Notes under the pieces: generated by a model | Databases searched by the model: none | What the model was told of the DNA's origin: nothing | Seen by the model: the letters and a program-made list of their open reading frames with translations, nothing else | Translations under genes and position numbers: made by a program | Source of the DNA: JAAXGI01 sp965206975 | GTDB lineage: Bacteria > Gemmatimonadota > Gemmatimonadetes > Longimicrobiales > Gaopeijiaceae | Reading direction: 5' to 3' | DNA length: 64,000 nucleotides | Assembly (NCBI GenBank): GCA_965206975.1 | Contig: OZ242253.1 | Span: forward strand, 1,302,001-1,366,000 | Part shown: positions 19,395-28,786 of the stretch, piece by piece | Numbering within the stretch: position 1 is the first letter of the stretch | Layout: each line of letters opens with the position of its first letter

Positions 19395-21050
19395 CCCGGA
19401 TCCTGCAGGGAGAGGGAGAAATAGGTGACTGAGGGGTGTGTCTGGGCCGGGGAGCGGGAGTTGACGCGGAAGGGGTGCTGACGGGGGGAGATGAGGCGGC
19501 TCGGATCTGTGGTATTGAGTGGGCGGGGCGGTATTGGACGGACGGGGAGCAAGGCCGGGGGGCCTGGAGGAGGGGGCGAGGGGGGAGTCGTCAGGCTGGG
19601 GATGGAGGCGGGAGTCCGGAGGCGAGGCGTCTGAGAGCGAGGAGGATATGGGGTCTGGCGGGATCGTCACGGAGCAACTGGACGTAGAGCTTGCGGCTGT
19701 GGCGGGTGAGCTTGGCGGGCAAGCGGAGGAGCCAAAGCCGGAGGCGGTCGGGTTGAGCTGTGCGCCAAGCTCCGGAGAGGGCGGTGGTCCTGAGCGTATG
19801 CAGGAGCTGGTAGGCGATGGCACCTGTGGCCCAGAGGAGGGCGTTGCCGTGGAGGTGATCGATGGCGGTGGCCCCTGCTCCGAGCTGGCGGAGTTCCTTG
19901 ATCCTCTGTTCGACGACCGCGCCCTGGTTGTAGCGGCGCCAGGCGGTGAGGGCGTGGATGCCTTCGATGTTGGTGAGCACATGAGCGCTCAGGCGGACCT
20001 CGTAGGCGTCGAGCGCGAGGGTGTTGTCGGGGCCCTGGAGCGGACGCCGTGTGTGGAGGGAGAGAAGACGCACGCCCCACAGACGGCCGGAGGTGGTCCA
20101 GAGCTCATGACCGGGGAAGATGTGCTCACCCTTGCGAGAGCGACGCCAGGGCTGCTGATGGTCGGCAAGCCAGCGGTGGGCCGGGAGCTTGAGCAGGAAA
20201 CGGACATCGAGATCATCGAGGGTCCGTACCATGGATCGGCTGAAGAAGCCCTTGTCGAGACGCACGGTGATGGTCTCGACCCCCACGGAGCGCAGGCGCC
20301 CCACCAAGTCGGTGATCCACGCCTCGGCCCCCGCGGCGGTGGGGGCGTTGCCCGGGCGCCAACGGATGCCCATACAGTCTCCCGTCTCCTGAACGAAGGC
20401 CAGAAGCGGATGGTGCGACGGTCGACCGGGCTTGTGCGGATTGTAGCCCCGCTCGGCGCCCGCCTGCTTCAGTCCGTAGCGTACGCTGACGGTGGAGTCG
20501 AGGGTCAGGGTCAGCGCCCGGGGCACGCCCCCCAGTCTCCAGCGCCGGCACACGATGTGCCACAGGAGTTCGTCGAGGAGGGGCACGAGCGGCTCACCTG
20601 CGCGGCGCAACCAGCGTCCGAACGTGGTGGGATCGGGCAGGCGAGTCCAGCCGAACAGGCGTCGAATGCCGCGCCGGTCCAGGAGCGGCAAATCGTCGAG
20701 CACGCGTCCACCGTAGAGCAGAAGCACGACCCACACCTCGACCATCAGGCTGGGACGGAAGAAGCCGGCAAGCTCTTCGCTCCGACGGTCGATCCAGGAG
20801 CCCAGGCCCAGGCCGTCCCACAGATACCGGACCAGGATCAGCCCACCTCCGTCGCTCAGCTTCCGGGCGCTGTGACGAATCCGTAGCGGGGAGCTCTCAC
20901 CTTGTACATGGGGCCGAGAACAGATACGATGGTTGCGCACCGTCTGGGTGCCTTTTGTGGCGAGGAACCTTCTTGGACGAAGTGCCCTCAACCTAAGGCC
21001 TTAGACGGTGTTTTTCTTCCCTATGCTACTCCCCTCATGCAGGATCCGGG
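19395..21050 (-). mobile_element. IS1380-type insertion sequence, copy 2
   Basis: 1,656-bp sister of copy 1 in the same orientation, with the same CCCGGATCCTGCA termini and flanked by a different 5-bp duplication, ATGAA (19390-19394 and 21051-21055). Distinct target duplications show two separate insertion events, not duplication of one interrupted segment. Sequence divergence between the copies is a few percent. Confidence 0.92.
19591..20991 (-). CDS. IS1380-family DDE transposase, copy 2
   Basis: 466 residues, apparently intact, with the same catalytic segments as copy 1 (LDSTVSVRYG, RLDKGFFS, YNQGAVVEQRIKEL). It has GPDNTL where copy 1 has GPDTL, and scattered substitutions such as SEEL for SEGL and IDHLHGN for IDDLDGN. 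The start is a non-ATG codon; the true start may be internal, as for copy 1. Either copy could supply transposase for the other. Confidence 0.9.
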   Translation of the reverse strand: MRALRPRRFLATKGTQTVRNHRICSRPHVQGESSPLRIRHSARKLSDGGGLILVRYLWDGLGLGSWIDRRSEELAGFFRPSLMVEVWVVLLLYGGRVLDDLPLLDRRGIRRLFGWTRLPDPTTFGRWLRRAGEPLVPLLDELLWHIVCRRWRLGGVPRALTLTLDSTVSVRYGLKQAGAERGYNPHKPGRPSHHPLLAFVQETGDCMGIRWRPGNAPTAAGAEAWITDLVGRLRSVGVETITVRLDKGFFSRSMVRTLDDLDVRFLLKLPAHRWLADHQQPWRRSRKGEHIFPGHELWTTSGRLWGVRLLSLHTRRPLQGPDNTLALDAYEVRLSAHVLTNIEGIHALTAWRRYNQGAVVEQRIKELRQLGAGATAIDHLHGNALLWATGAIAYQLLHTLRTTALSGAWRTAQPDRLRLWLLRLPAKLTRHSRKLYVQLLRDDPARPHILLALRRLASGLPPPSPA

Positions 21051-21055
21051 ATGAA

Positions 21056-21745
21056 TACCTGGCAGATCGGGAATTCAGCCCTCAAGGTCGATATTGGGAT
21101 CAAGCTTTGAGCTACTGGCGAACCTTGCCCTCCGACCCACCAGCGGAATTTGACCGGGATGAGACTATCGATGTGTCCGGCATCGAGCCGCAGGTCACCT
21201 GGGGCGTCAGCCCGGAACACGTGATGGGTGTCAGCGGCCGCGTTCCCGATCCTGATGATGCCCCTTCAGGAAGGCGGGAGGCTTACCGGGCAGCGCTGGA
21301 CTATACCGGTCTCGCACCTGGCGACCTCATCGCTGGAACGCCCATTGACGAGGTATTTATCGGATCCTGTACGGAGAGCCGCATCGGTGATCTGCGAGCT
21401 GCAGCCGCAGTGGTTGAAGGGCGCCAAGTCGCCCCTAGTGTGTTGGCGTGGGTGATTCCAGGGTCATTGCCGATAAAGCGTCAAGCAGAAGCGGAGGGCC
21501 TCGACCGCATCTTCACTGGAGCAGGATTCGAATGGCGTGAGCCCGGGTGCTCCAAGTGCGTCGCCATGAACGGTGAACATGTTCCGCCAGGAAAGCGTTG
21601 TGTGTCTAACTCCAATCGCAATTTCATTGGCCGCCAGGGCAGAGACGCCATCACCCATCTTGTCAGCACGCCCATGGCAGCTGCTGCGGCGGTTGCGGGT
21701 CGCATTGTCGATGTACGGCGCCTGATGGAGGGAGAACCTGTATGA
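21056..21745 (+). pseudogene. leuC: leuC 3' fragment
   Basis: 229 codons plus stop, read in frame with the middle fragment once the insertion and one ATGAA copy are removed (joint DDTTYE-YLADREF). It carries the C-terminal hallmarks of LeuC: IGSCTESRIGDL and EPGCSKCVAMN, which supply the three cysteine ligands of the [4Fe-4S] cluster, then SNRNFIGRQG. The joined gene is 1,515 bases (24 + 801 + 690), 504 residues, longer than usual LeuC (about 465-475) by the leader. The stop overlaps the leuD start (ATGA). Read-through from the element could still express the downstream gene. Confidence 0.9.
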
Positions 21746-22404
21746 GAGTGCTTCAGTCGGCTACAAGGGGAGGTGGTCCCAGCTTTGTACGGCATCTCGG
21801 AATACCGGCACCTTTTCTGCAGCGCAACGTAGACACCGATATCATCGCCCCGATCAATCCTAACTCCATCTCCGGTCTGTCTGATGGAGAGCGCGCCTTT
21901 GAACCCCTGCGGTACTTCGCAGACGGATCGGAAAACCCGGATTTTGTTCTCAATCAAGAGCCCTATCGCAATGCTTCGATTCTGCTTGCGGGTGAAAATT
22001 TCGGCACCGGCAGCTCGCGGGCGACTGGAGTCAGACTGCCTATGGCGTTTGGCATTCGAGTTGTGATCGCTCCCAGCTTCGGACCGATATTCTATACGAA
22101 CGCCATTCGGCAGGGCCTATTGACGGTACCTCTCGGCGAAGAGGTGATCGCAAGGCTAGCGGAGTGGGTCGTGTCGAATCCCGGTGTGGAAATGATGGTT
22201 GACCTAGAAAGAAACGTGATCGAGGCCCCCGGTCTGGAAATCATTTCCTTCAGTATAGATCCCAGAGTACGCAATAAGTTTTTGCTGGGATTGGACGACC
22301 TCGATGAAATGCTTCTGCACAGTGAGGGTGCCAGGGTGTTGAGGAACGAGAATCGGAGCAGATGGCCGTGGATCGACGTAAACACGCCAGGCGCTAGTCG
22401 CTAA
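21742..22404 (+). CDS. leuD: 3-isopropylmalate dehydratase small subunit-like
   Basis: 220 residues. The partner subunit of LeuC supplies the swivel domain for isomerising 2- and 3-isopropylmalate or a related hydroxy-diacid. Family blocks seen: PFLQRNVDTDIIAP, NPDFVLNQEPYRNASILL, GENFGTGSSRATGVRLPMAFG and IAPSFGPIFYTNAIRQGLL. The ATG overlaps the leuC stop, so the pair was translationally coupled. LeuD shows no signal peptide of its own. If LeuC was exported, LeuD would need to ride with it or the complex would not form outside. With leuC broken the subunit has no local partner. leuA and leuB are not nearby, so leucine synthesis is not certain; other hydro-lyases of this family are possible. 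Confidence 0.85.
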   Translation: MRVLQSATRGGGPSFVRHLGIPAPFLQRNVDTDIIAPINPNSISGLSDGERAFEPLRYFADGSENPDFVLNQEPYRNASILLAGENFGTGSSRATGVRLPMAFGIRVVIAPSFGPIFYTNAIRQGLLTVPLGEEVIARLAEWVVSNPGVEMMVDLERNVIEAPGLEIISFSIDPRVRNKFLLGLDDLDEMLLHSEGARVLRNENRSRWPWIDVNTPGASR

Positions 22405-22696
22405 GATGTCGGCTGTCGGGCCCAGTCCACCCGCTACGTTGGCGGATGGATGCCCTCCCCGCGTGCCACGGTCGTCTAGTCGGTGAATGCGCTGGCCGTA
22501 AGGCGGTCCAACATGACCGTCGGCTAACTGAGTGACTTTGACGTTTCTCAATGAGCTCCGGCGAGGGCGGTTGGCCACCGTCCTCTCTCGTGGTCAACGG
22601 TCAGGTCACAATACCGCCTCAGCACATCGCGACACGCCATGAAGAAGCCCCTGGCATCGCAGGGGCTGAATGGGCCATAGTGCCCGTCGTACGGGA

Positions 22697-22780
22697 CGGA
22701 GGCGGGGGGACTCGAACCCCCAAGGGTGATTAGCCCGCCGCATTTCGAGTGCGGTGCCTTACCAATTAGACTACGCCTCC
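22697..22780 (-). tRNA. tRNA-Ser(CGA)
   Basis: Folds with GGAGGCG acceptor, anticodon loop CTCGAAA, a long variable arm and a TTCGAGT T-loop. No CCA is encoded. Confidence 0.88.
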
Positions 22781-22947
22781 AACCCCTATACCGGCGATAC
22801 TCCTGCGAGAGTTCCCGGAGCCGGGCGTGGAGTGACTACAGGGCCCAAAGATCGCCGCCGCCACCCTTCTCAGCTTCCCCCCGCTAACTCGAGCCCCGGG
22901 TTCGCACCCCGGGGCAACGAGCCTTCTTCCACCCATTGTACCAAGAA

Positions 22948-23021
22948 TCGGGGCGCCCGGATTCGAACCGGGGACCTCTGCGACCCGAACGCAGCGCTCT
23001 ACCGGACTGAGCCACGCCCCG
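22948..23021 (-). tRNA. tRNA-Pro(CGG)
   Basis: 74 bases; CGGGGCG acceptor paired at both ends, anticodon loop TTCGGGT on a CTGCG stem, T-loop TTCGAAT. No CCA encoded. Confidence 0.93.
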
Positions 23022-23635
23022 AGTGAGTTGGCCTCACGATCGGACGAAGGGTGGGTGAAGCGGATCGGGTGTCCGCAGTGCCCGACGTTCACAGGCTACA
23101 AAATAAACGGAAAAACGGCCCACGGGCCACCGGTGGCGTGTCATCCGGGGGATCGGTCCAGACGCGCCTGCGGAGCACGTGGATGGCCCTCCGACTTGGC
23201 CCTCCCCCCGAGCCGGAGGGCAACCAACGGTTCGACGCCTGCCGTCCGTTGGGTCAGGCTGAGGCACGCCGCGGGACGTACAACCAAGCGACAGGCGGCG
23301 ATTGCGGAGACGGTGAGCGTATGCATCGGATTGAATTGCACGTGCACGGTCCGCCGCAGCCGACCCACTCCGAGTGCCTCGAGCATCCCGGCCAACGCAA
23401 CGAAACCCTCACCACCCGGGGGTCGGCCGACCCCCGCACTCCGAGTGGGACATTTTCAGCCGATGATGACACCAAGGTCAACTTAATTAATAATCGGCGT
23501 TGTTTCCGACGCCGCTATCGCCTGCACGACCTAGTGGCTAGTCTAGCAGCCGGCCGGGGTTGGCGGATCCCAGATGTGGGAGAAGCAATATCATGACCCG
23601 GCGAATTCGTACTGATGCCGGGGAAGAGGCACGGG
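23022..23635. other. Intergenic between tRNA-Pro and LOG gene
   Basis: 614 bases with no convincing gene. An AT-rich patch at about 23480-23495 (TTAATTAATAAT) stands out in GC-rich DNA and could hold a promoter for the downstream hydrolase. Confidence 0.35.
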
Positions 23636-24286
23636 ATGTCAGAAGCCGGAGAACTTGGGACGGGAGACAACCGGGCGGCGACGCCCAGCGGGAAGAGCAT
23701 CTGCGTCTACCTAGCCGGGAACCGCGGATCCGAGCAGCGCTACATCGATGAGGCCGATGCCCTCGGTCGCTTGATGGCAGCGGAGCGGATCGGTCTCGTG
23801 TACGGGGGTGCTAGCGTCGGCCTGATGGGCGTGCTGGCAAATGCTGTGTTGGCCGGTGGCGGCTCCGTCATCGGTGTTGTCCCGCGACAGCTCTCGTATC
23901 AGGAGCTCGCCCACCATGGGCTCTCCCGACTCATCGAAGTCGACACGATGCACGAACGAAAGCACCTGATGCAGGTGCTCTCCCAGGGCTGTATCGCTCT
24001 CCCGGGCGGGTTCGGCACGCTGGAAGAGACCTTCGAAGTGCTATGCTGGTCGCAGCGACCGCTGGAGTTGATGGAGAAGCCGTGCTGCTTCGCGAATATC
24101 GACGGCTACTACGACCACCTATTCGCGTTCCTTGACCGTGCGGTCGAGGGGGGATTGCTCCTCCGGGAGAACCGTGCGCTCGCGCGACAAGCCCCTACAG
24201 CCACGGGGGCGCTACGGTCGATTCAGCAGGTGTGGGACGAGGAGGAAAAAGCCATGGCTGATGTGATCAGGGCCTACGGGGGATAG
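23636..24286 (+). CDS. LOG-family (TIGR00730) nucleoside monophosphate phosphoribohydrolase
   Basis: 216 residues from MSEAGELGTG; an ATG seven codons upstream lacks a ribosome-binding site, while this one follows GAAGAGG. The Rossmann-type fold shows SICVYLAGNRGSEQRYIDEA, VYGGASVGLMG and the signature PGGFGTLEE (123-131), the catalytic and binding loop of cytokinin-activating LOG enzymes. The likely reaction is release of a base and ribose 5-phosphate from nucleoside 5'-monophosphates. In bacteria the substrate is often plain AMP or another nucleotide, so a hormone role should not be assumed. It converges with the STAS gene six bases downstream. Confidence 0.9.
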   Translation: MSEAGELGTGDNRAATPSGKSICVYLAGNRGSEQRYIDEADALGRLMAAERIGLVYGGASVGLMGVLANAVLAGGGSVIGVVPRQLSYQELAHHGLSRLIEVDTMHERKHLMQVLSQGCIALPGGFGTLEETFEVLCWSQRPLELMEKPCCFANIDGYYDHLFAFLDRAVEGGLLLRENRALARQAPTATGALRSIQQVWDEEEKAMADVIRAYGG

Positions 24287-24292
24287 ATCCCG

Positions 24293-24634
24293 TCAGGCCG
24301 AGGCGACGACGGCCGCTTCGCGGGAACTCTTTACGGGGATGATCTGGATGAAGCCGCTGATCTTGAAGATCTCCTCGATGTGGTCCTTCATGGAGCAGAG
24401 AACGAGCGTCCCGGCCTTCGCCTTCAGCGCCTTGCTGGCGATGAGGAGGACCCTCATCCCCGAGCTGCTGATGAAGTCGAGGCGGCTGAAGTCGACGACC
24501 ACACGTCGCTCTCCCTTGCTGACCCGCTCCATGATAACAGACTCGAACGAGTGCACGTTGGCACTGTCGAGCCGTCCAATGGGCGAGAGCACCAATACCT
24601 CGCCGACCCGTTCCTCCGTGACTTCGACATCCAT
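24293..24634 (-). CDS. STAS-domain anti-anti-sigma factor
   Basis: 113 residues from the ATG nine bases after GAGAGGG; a TTG three codons upstream is also open. The STAS fold is complete: EVLVLSPIGRLDSANVHSF, RRVVVDFSRLDFISSSGMRVLL with the phosphorylatable serine pair just before Gly59, and a C-terminal strand-helix. Such proteins bind an RsbW-type kinase and free a sigma factor or signalling partner when unphosphorylated. The cognate kinase relic lies immediately upstream on the same strand and is frameshifted, so the switch may be broken or may answer to another kinase. Confidence 0.88.
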   Translation of the reverse strand: MDVEVTEERVGEVLVLSPIGRLDSANVHSFESVIMERVSKGERRVVVDFSRLDFISSSGMRVLLIASKALKAKAGTLVLCSMKDHIEEIFKISGFIQIIPVKSSREAAVVASA

Positions 24635-24668
24635 ATCGATCAACCCTCTCGTTGCTACGGCTGCCCTG

Positions 24669-25164
24669 TCACGCTGAGGCTGGCGTGAGATCGTGTTCCA
24701 GCAGCGTCAACCGATTGTCGCCGTCTACGTACTCGCATTTCATTTGGCCGGCAAATTCCTTCACCGGGTGTAGCCCCAGGTCCCCGACCGTCCGCTCATC
24801 AATTGGCGAAGAGAGGTCGGGGTTTGTGTCCTGTATCGGATCGAAGGGTTGGCCGGTGTCCCCAATGGTCAGCACCAGGACGGTGCTGTTTGACTTGGAC
24901 GATGACCTCGATCTTAGGCTTGGTGACGCCCTTGAGGTCGTAGCCAACGGTGTTCGTGACCAGTTCCTCGACGGCCAAATTGTTCATGTAGATCTGTTGC
25001 TCAGGCAGATTGTTGGCGTCGCCGAATTCCCCGACCAACCGTACCACGCCGTGCACAGTGGAGAGCCTGGGTGACAGCGAGATGCGCAGTTCGTCCTTTA
25101 CTGCCGATGATGTTTCTGGTGCAGGGAGCTGCGCAACGCTACTAACCGCCCGCCTCTGGGACAA
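24669..25164 (-). pseudogene. RsbW-type anti-sigma serine kinase, frameshifted
   Basis: An HATPase_c_2 domain split over two frames. The upstream frame gives KDELRISLSPRLSTVH, then NNLAVEELVTNTVGYDLKG (N-box with conserved Asn) and KIEVIVQVK. The downstream frame continues TVLVLTIGDTGQPFDPIQD (G1 box, Asp and Gly) and ERTVGDLGLHPVKEF (G2 box). The break is at about 24885-24900 in GTCCAAGTCAAACAGCACC. One base change would join a roughly 140-residue kinase. A sequencing or assembly error is a fair alternative. The start is unclear: an in-frame TTG at 25164 is the first candidate. It is immediately upstream of the STAS gene, the usual switch pair. Confidence 0.75.
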
Positions 25165-25304
25165 GGCCAGCGGCCACCTGCGGAGGGGGCAGCGAGGTGT
25201 GCTCCGCCGGGGCGAATTCGCCGGTGAGACTCCGGCGCATGTTGGTGAGGACCGGTCCCGGTGATTGGTACCCCCGCTTCGCCCGATACGACTGTGCCCG
25301 AACG

Positions 25305-26099
25305 TTACAGGCGCCACATCACCCACAGCTGCGGGACGTTGTCGTGGTTCTTCGTCCCGAGCTTGTTTCGCCAATACTGATACTCGACCCCGAGGAAGAG
25401 TTGGTTTGCACTCCCCGTCACTGTCTTCCCGATGTCCCATCCGAGCTGTGGCTGTGCGAGAATCCATCCCTCCTGGGGGTCGCCGAGTTCGTTCGTCGTA
25501 CCGCCGATGTACTCCATATGGCCGGTGAACCAGAATGACTGGCTGCCGAGATCGAAGGCGGCACCCCAGCTTACGTCCACCATGAAGCTGTCGTCCGTCC
25601 GGGGTGCGCCACCGTTCTCCAAGCCGCGACTTGCATCGATAAAGGCTGTCACGTCCGTGTTGAAGAACACGAAGCCCGGAACGTCCCAGGAGAACCGAGC
25701 GCCGGGGAGCCATTTGAAGACGTCGGCGTCGGCGTCGACGTTGACGCCGACGACAAATGCGATATCCTGGAGTGGCCCGCCCCCGACCGTCCGGTCCGCG
25801 AGCCTGCCCAGGCTAAGGGTGGGATACCACTCGCCGTAGAACTCGATGTCATTGAATCCATCCGCGACGCCGTCTTCGAGAAGGTCGATGAAGAAGAAGC
25901 TGTCGCCGAGGGACCAGCTCGATGCATGCTGGAACGTCAGGATGTGCGTGGCGTGCTCCGTCCCGTCAAAGGGGTTGGTGAGTACGCCGTGCTGATAGTG
26001 GAACTCCATCTGAGCCGTCGCCCCAGCCGGTGCACCAGCAAGCATCGCCAAGGCGAAAATCCAGCCCCGGAGCGAACCAAGTTGGGCGATCTTCGTCAT
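25305..26099 (-). CDS. Tsx-like nucleoside-specific outer-membrane porin
   Basis: 264 residues from the ATG (MTKIAQLGSL) giving a clean signal peptide ending AGATAQ; the longer frame upstream is not protein-like. The mature part is a beta-barrel with alternating aromatic strands (FHYQHGVLTN, FQHASSWSLGDSFFFIDLLE, FNDIEFYGEWYPTLS) and a terminal WVMWRL. These match the OmpK/Tsx family. It should lie in the outer membrane and pass nucleosides or other small solutes. It supports a diderm cell plan. Confidence 0.85.
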   Translation of the reverse strand: MTKIAQLGSLRGWIFALAMLAGAPAGATAQMEFHYQHGVLTNPFDGTEHATHILTFQHASSWSLGDSFFFIDLLEDGVADGFNDIEFYGEWYPTLSLGRLADRTVGGGPLQDIAFVVGVNVDADADVFKWLPGARFSWDVPGFVFFNTDVTAFIDASRGLENGGAPRTDDSFMVDVSWGAAFDLGSQSFWFTGHMEYIGGTTNELGDPQEGWILAQPQLGWDIGKTVTGSANQLFLGVEYQYWRNKLGTKNHDNVPQLWVMWRL

Positions 26100-27441
26100 A
26101 TCCACGTGTTTCCTGCACGGTGAACGGGTCGGCGGTCCCGACGAGCTGCAGCGGGGCGTGAGCATCTCGTGGTGGTAGATTCTACACTGGCTCTCTTCTT
26201 CCGGGGGTGAAACGCGTGACGTTCCGAAAGACCGAATCTCCCGCTGCCAATTCCACTTAGGCGAGGGAGCCCACGCTTCGTACGGGTCTCGCCGGCTCCA
26301 CGATGCCCGTCCGGCGCGTGGATTCGTGTCCATGGAGTCCGGAGGGAGGGCAGGACTGCGGGGTACAGCGGCCTCGCCTCATTGCGTTCAAGGCAAAGGG
26401 GATGCACCTGTGTGGTCCCCCCAAGATAGCAAGTGCGCACAGTATAGAGACCGTCTTGGTCGTCTGCAACATCGGCGTTTGCCGGACCGGTCCCGGTCCC
26501 GGCTCTAGATCTGCCCGGACGAGCGGACACTTGGGTTTCATCGGCGAAGCTCTCACCTAGACTCCGTCACTACACCGCATCGTCTCACCCGCTACTACCG
26601 CTTCCAGTTGCGCCTCGGCGACGAAGACCAATTCTCGGTCCGGGAATCGCTCTAGGTTGATCAGGTCCCGGTAGAAACCGCGAATCCCATCCCAGTAGCC
26701 ACGCTGACCGGCCCGATGTGTGCGTTGCGTGTCCGCGAGGGTCAGGAGGCCAATCTCCCCCGACTCGATGGCCTTCTCGAGGGGGATTGTATTGGGAGAG
26801 TTGATACGGTTGCGTTCCTTCCGGCACTGGATACGCTCACTTGCCTTTGGGTCTGCTGTGGTGCGGTCAGACGACCGCCCCCTCGTGATTCCGCCGGGTT
26901 CCAGGCTGATGTGGAGCCCCTCGTAGATTGCTCGTTGCTCGGGCCTAGGCCGCAGGGTGTCGATTCGGGAGAAGATGGTGGCTGTTTCGCGGGAATTCAG
27001 GCGGGTTGTGGAGTGAACCCCATCGGTTGGACACTTTGGGGGTAGTAACTTCGGGCGTGGTGCCAGGCTGCGTCCCGATCTCACCCGTAGCTCGGAAGAT
27101 GGACGGCACGTGTCACGAAAACCCGGGTGCGGGAGATCCAGGCGACCGCTGGCCCGGCCGAGCCACTGCGAGTCGGACAGGCGCGGAGGGTGCGTGGGAG
27201 TGCGGCTTCACAGCCTTCCGCAGGGCTGCAGCGCAATCGCATTCCGGATGATATCGTGCGGGTACGACGGCGGCCGGGAGTGTCCCCGGGAGCATGGGAC
27301 GCGCCGTCGCAATTGAGTCGGGCGACGGGGGCAGAGTATCCGCCCGGCGGCCGGCGACACGAGCCGCCGCCGGACTCGCCACGGAAGCGTCTCGCGAGCG
27401 TGAGCGATGAATTGGGATACCGGCGGCAGGAGACGGGAAGC
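26100..27441. other. Gene-poor region with one unidentified relic
   Basis: 1.3 kb without a convincing gene. On the minus strand at 26557-26793 the end of a frame is protein-like (IPLEKAIESGEIGLLTLADT, then GYWDGIRGFYRDLINLERF) and ends in a stop. It lacks a plausible start and upstream domain and may be the 3' end of a decayed gene. I do not recognise the family. Confidence 0.3.
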
Positions 27442-27828
27442 ATGGCCAGGAACGTAGTCGGTACCGAGCTCGTGGAGTGTTCGACACGTCCGCTGACCGG
27501 GTTCTACCGGGACGGGTGCTGCCACACCGGTGCAGAGGACCTCGGCGTCCACGTGGTCTGCGCCCAGGTGACGGCCGAGTTTCTTGAGTTCTCCACCTCC
27601 CGGGGAAACGACCTCAGCACACCGAGACCGACTCTCGGCTTCCCAGGCCTCATGCCCGGCGACAGGTGGTGCCTCTGCGTGGCACGCTGGCGGGAGGCGC
27701 TGGCCGCCGGTGTTGCTCCGCCCGTCGTCCTTGAGGCCACGCACGTGTCGGCGCTTGAATTCGCCGACCTCACTGACCTGAAAGCTCACGCCGTGGACGG
27801 CAATTCGCCGTCCAGCCACGACGGTTAG
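27442..27828 (+). CDS. DUF2237 family protein
   Basis: 128 residues from MARNVVGTEL. The upstream in-frame extension of 105 codons is not conserved-looking. The family blocks are complete: TGFYRDGCCHTGAEDLGVH, TAEFLEFSTSRGNDLSTP, GLMPGDRWCLCVARW and GVAPPVVLEATHVSALEF. Three to four cysteines, including the CC pair and CLC, are the conserved residues expected of this uncharacterised family and could bind metal, but that is inference. Cytoplasmic, monocistronic, between a gene-poor stretch and the tRNA array. Confidence 0.88.
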   Translation: MARNVVGTELVECSTRPLTGFYRDGCCHTGAEDLGVHVVCAQVTAEFLEFSTSRGNDLSTPRPTLGFPGLMPGDRWCLCVARWREALAAGVAPPVVLEATHVSALEFADLTDLKAHAVDGNSPSSHDG

Positions 27829-28243
27829 CAGGGCCGGGATTGCCGAAACCCGGACGAGGTTCGGATGTTGACGCCTCCGGCGCCGGTCAATCGGGTTAGG
27901 TACGGGCAGACTCTGGGCTGGACCGAGTCGGACAGCTCGGAAGTCGTAGTCTGAGCCGGTGTGTTCCGGAAGTCTCGGGCCGCCATAGTTTCCGGAGCTG
28001 ACGTCGCCGTGAACTGGAGACCTCGATCCGAGTCAAGAACTTCGGTGCACCAAATACAAACACCGCTGCGAAGGAGCGAGGCCGAGGTTCCAGCGGGTTA
28101 GGTCCGATGAGACGGGACCGGGAGGCGGATGTGGGGGATGGGCATGGCGACGAGCCGGCGAACCGGGTATGACGCCCCTGCCGTTCGGGGAAGCACCGCT
28201 CCCTGGGACTCGCTTCCCCACGCACTGTGGAGTATGCCGTAAA
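27829..28243. other. Intergenic, 3' side of the tRNA array
   Basis: 415 bases with no gene recognised. ORFs reading into the tRNAs are artefacts of tRNA sequence. Confidence 0.35.
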
Positions 28244-28327
28244 CGGAGGGGGTGGGATTCGAACCCACGCGGGCTTTCGCCCAACGCCTTAGCAGGGCGC
28301 CGCCTTAAGCCACTCGGCCACCCCTCC
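28244..28327 (-). tRNA. tRNA-Ser(GCT)
   Basis: 84 bases; GGAGGGG acceptor, anticodon loop CTGCTAA, long variable arm, TTCGAAT T-loop. Last gene of the minus-strand array. Confidence 0.93.
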
Positions 28328-28331
28328 AGAA

Positions 28332-28404
28332 TTGCCCCTCCTGGGCTCGAACCAGGACTCTCCTGATCCAGAGTCAGGCGTGTTGCCAATTACACCAAGG
28401 GGCA
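28332..28404 (-). tRNA. tRNA-Gln(CTG)
   Basis: 73 bases; TGCCCCT acceptor pairs AGGGGCA, anticodon loop CTCTGGA on a CCTGA stem. Only four bases separate it from tRNA-Ser(GCT). Confidence 0.93.
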
Positions 28405-28453
28405 ATGATTGCTTCGCAAGCCTCGGCTAGCAAAGTAATTGTCGTGCACCGAG

Positions 28454-28526
28454 AGCCACCAGTCGGACTCGAACCGACGACCCCGTCATTACGAGTGACG
28501 TGCTCTACCAGCTGAGCTATGGTGGC
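28454..28526 (-). tRNA. tRNA-Thr(CGT)
   Basis: 73 bases; GCCACCA acceptor, anticodon loop CTCGTAA on CGTCA stem, T-loop TTCGAGT. Confidence 0.93.
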
Positions 28527-28533
28527 GGGGGAG

Positions 28534-28606
<73 letters not shown>

Positions 28607-28672
28607 AAAGTCCGACCGACCACGGCAAGCGCACCCCCCCGTGCGGTGCGACGCTCGCCCGTCTACGTCATA

Positions 28673-28746
28673 TGGGCGCGAGAGGATTCGAACCTCTGGC
28701 CTCTACGATGTCAACGTAGCGCTCTAACCAACTGAGCTACGCGCCC
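28673..28746 (-). tRNA. tRNA-Val(GAC)
   Basis: 74 bases; GGGCGCG acceptor, anticodon loop TTGACAT on CTACG stem. Confidence 0.93.
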
Positions 28747-28786
28747 GCCTCCACGATCCGTCAAGGCTACCCATGGGGGAGCGAGG

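Noticed and set aside
17189..20886. Plus-strand ORFs (up to 455 aa) in both IS copies
   Set aside because: Antisense to the transposase; it is present twice only because the element is.
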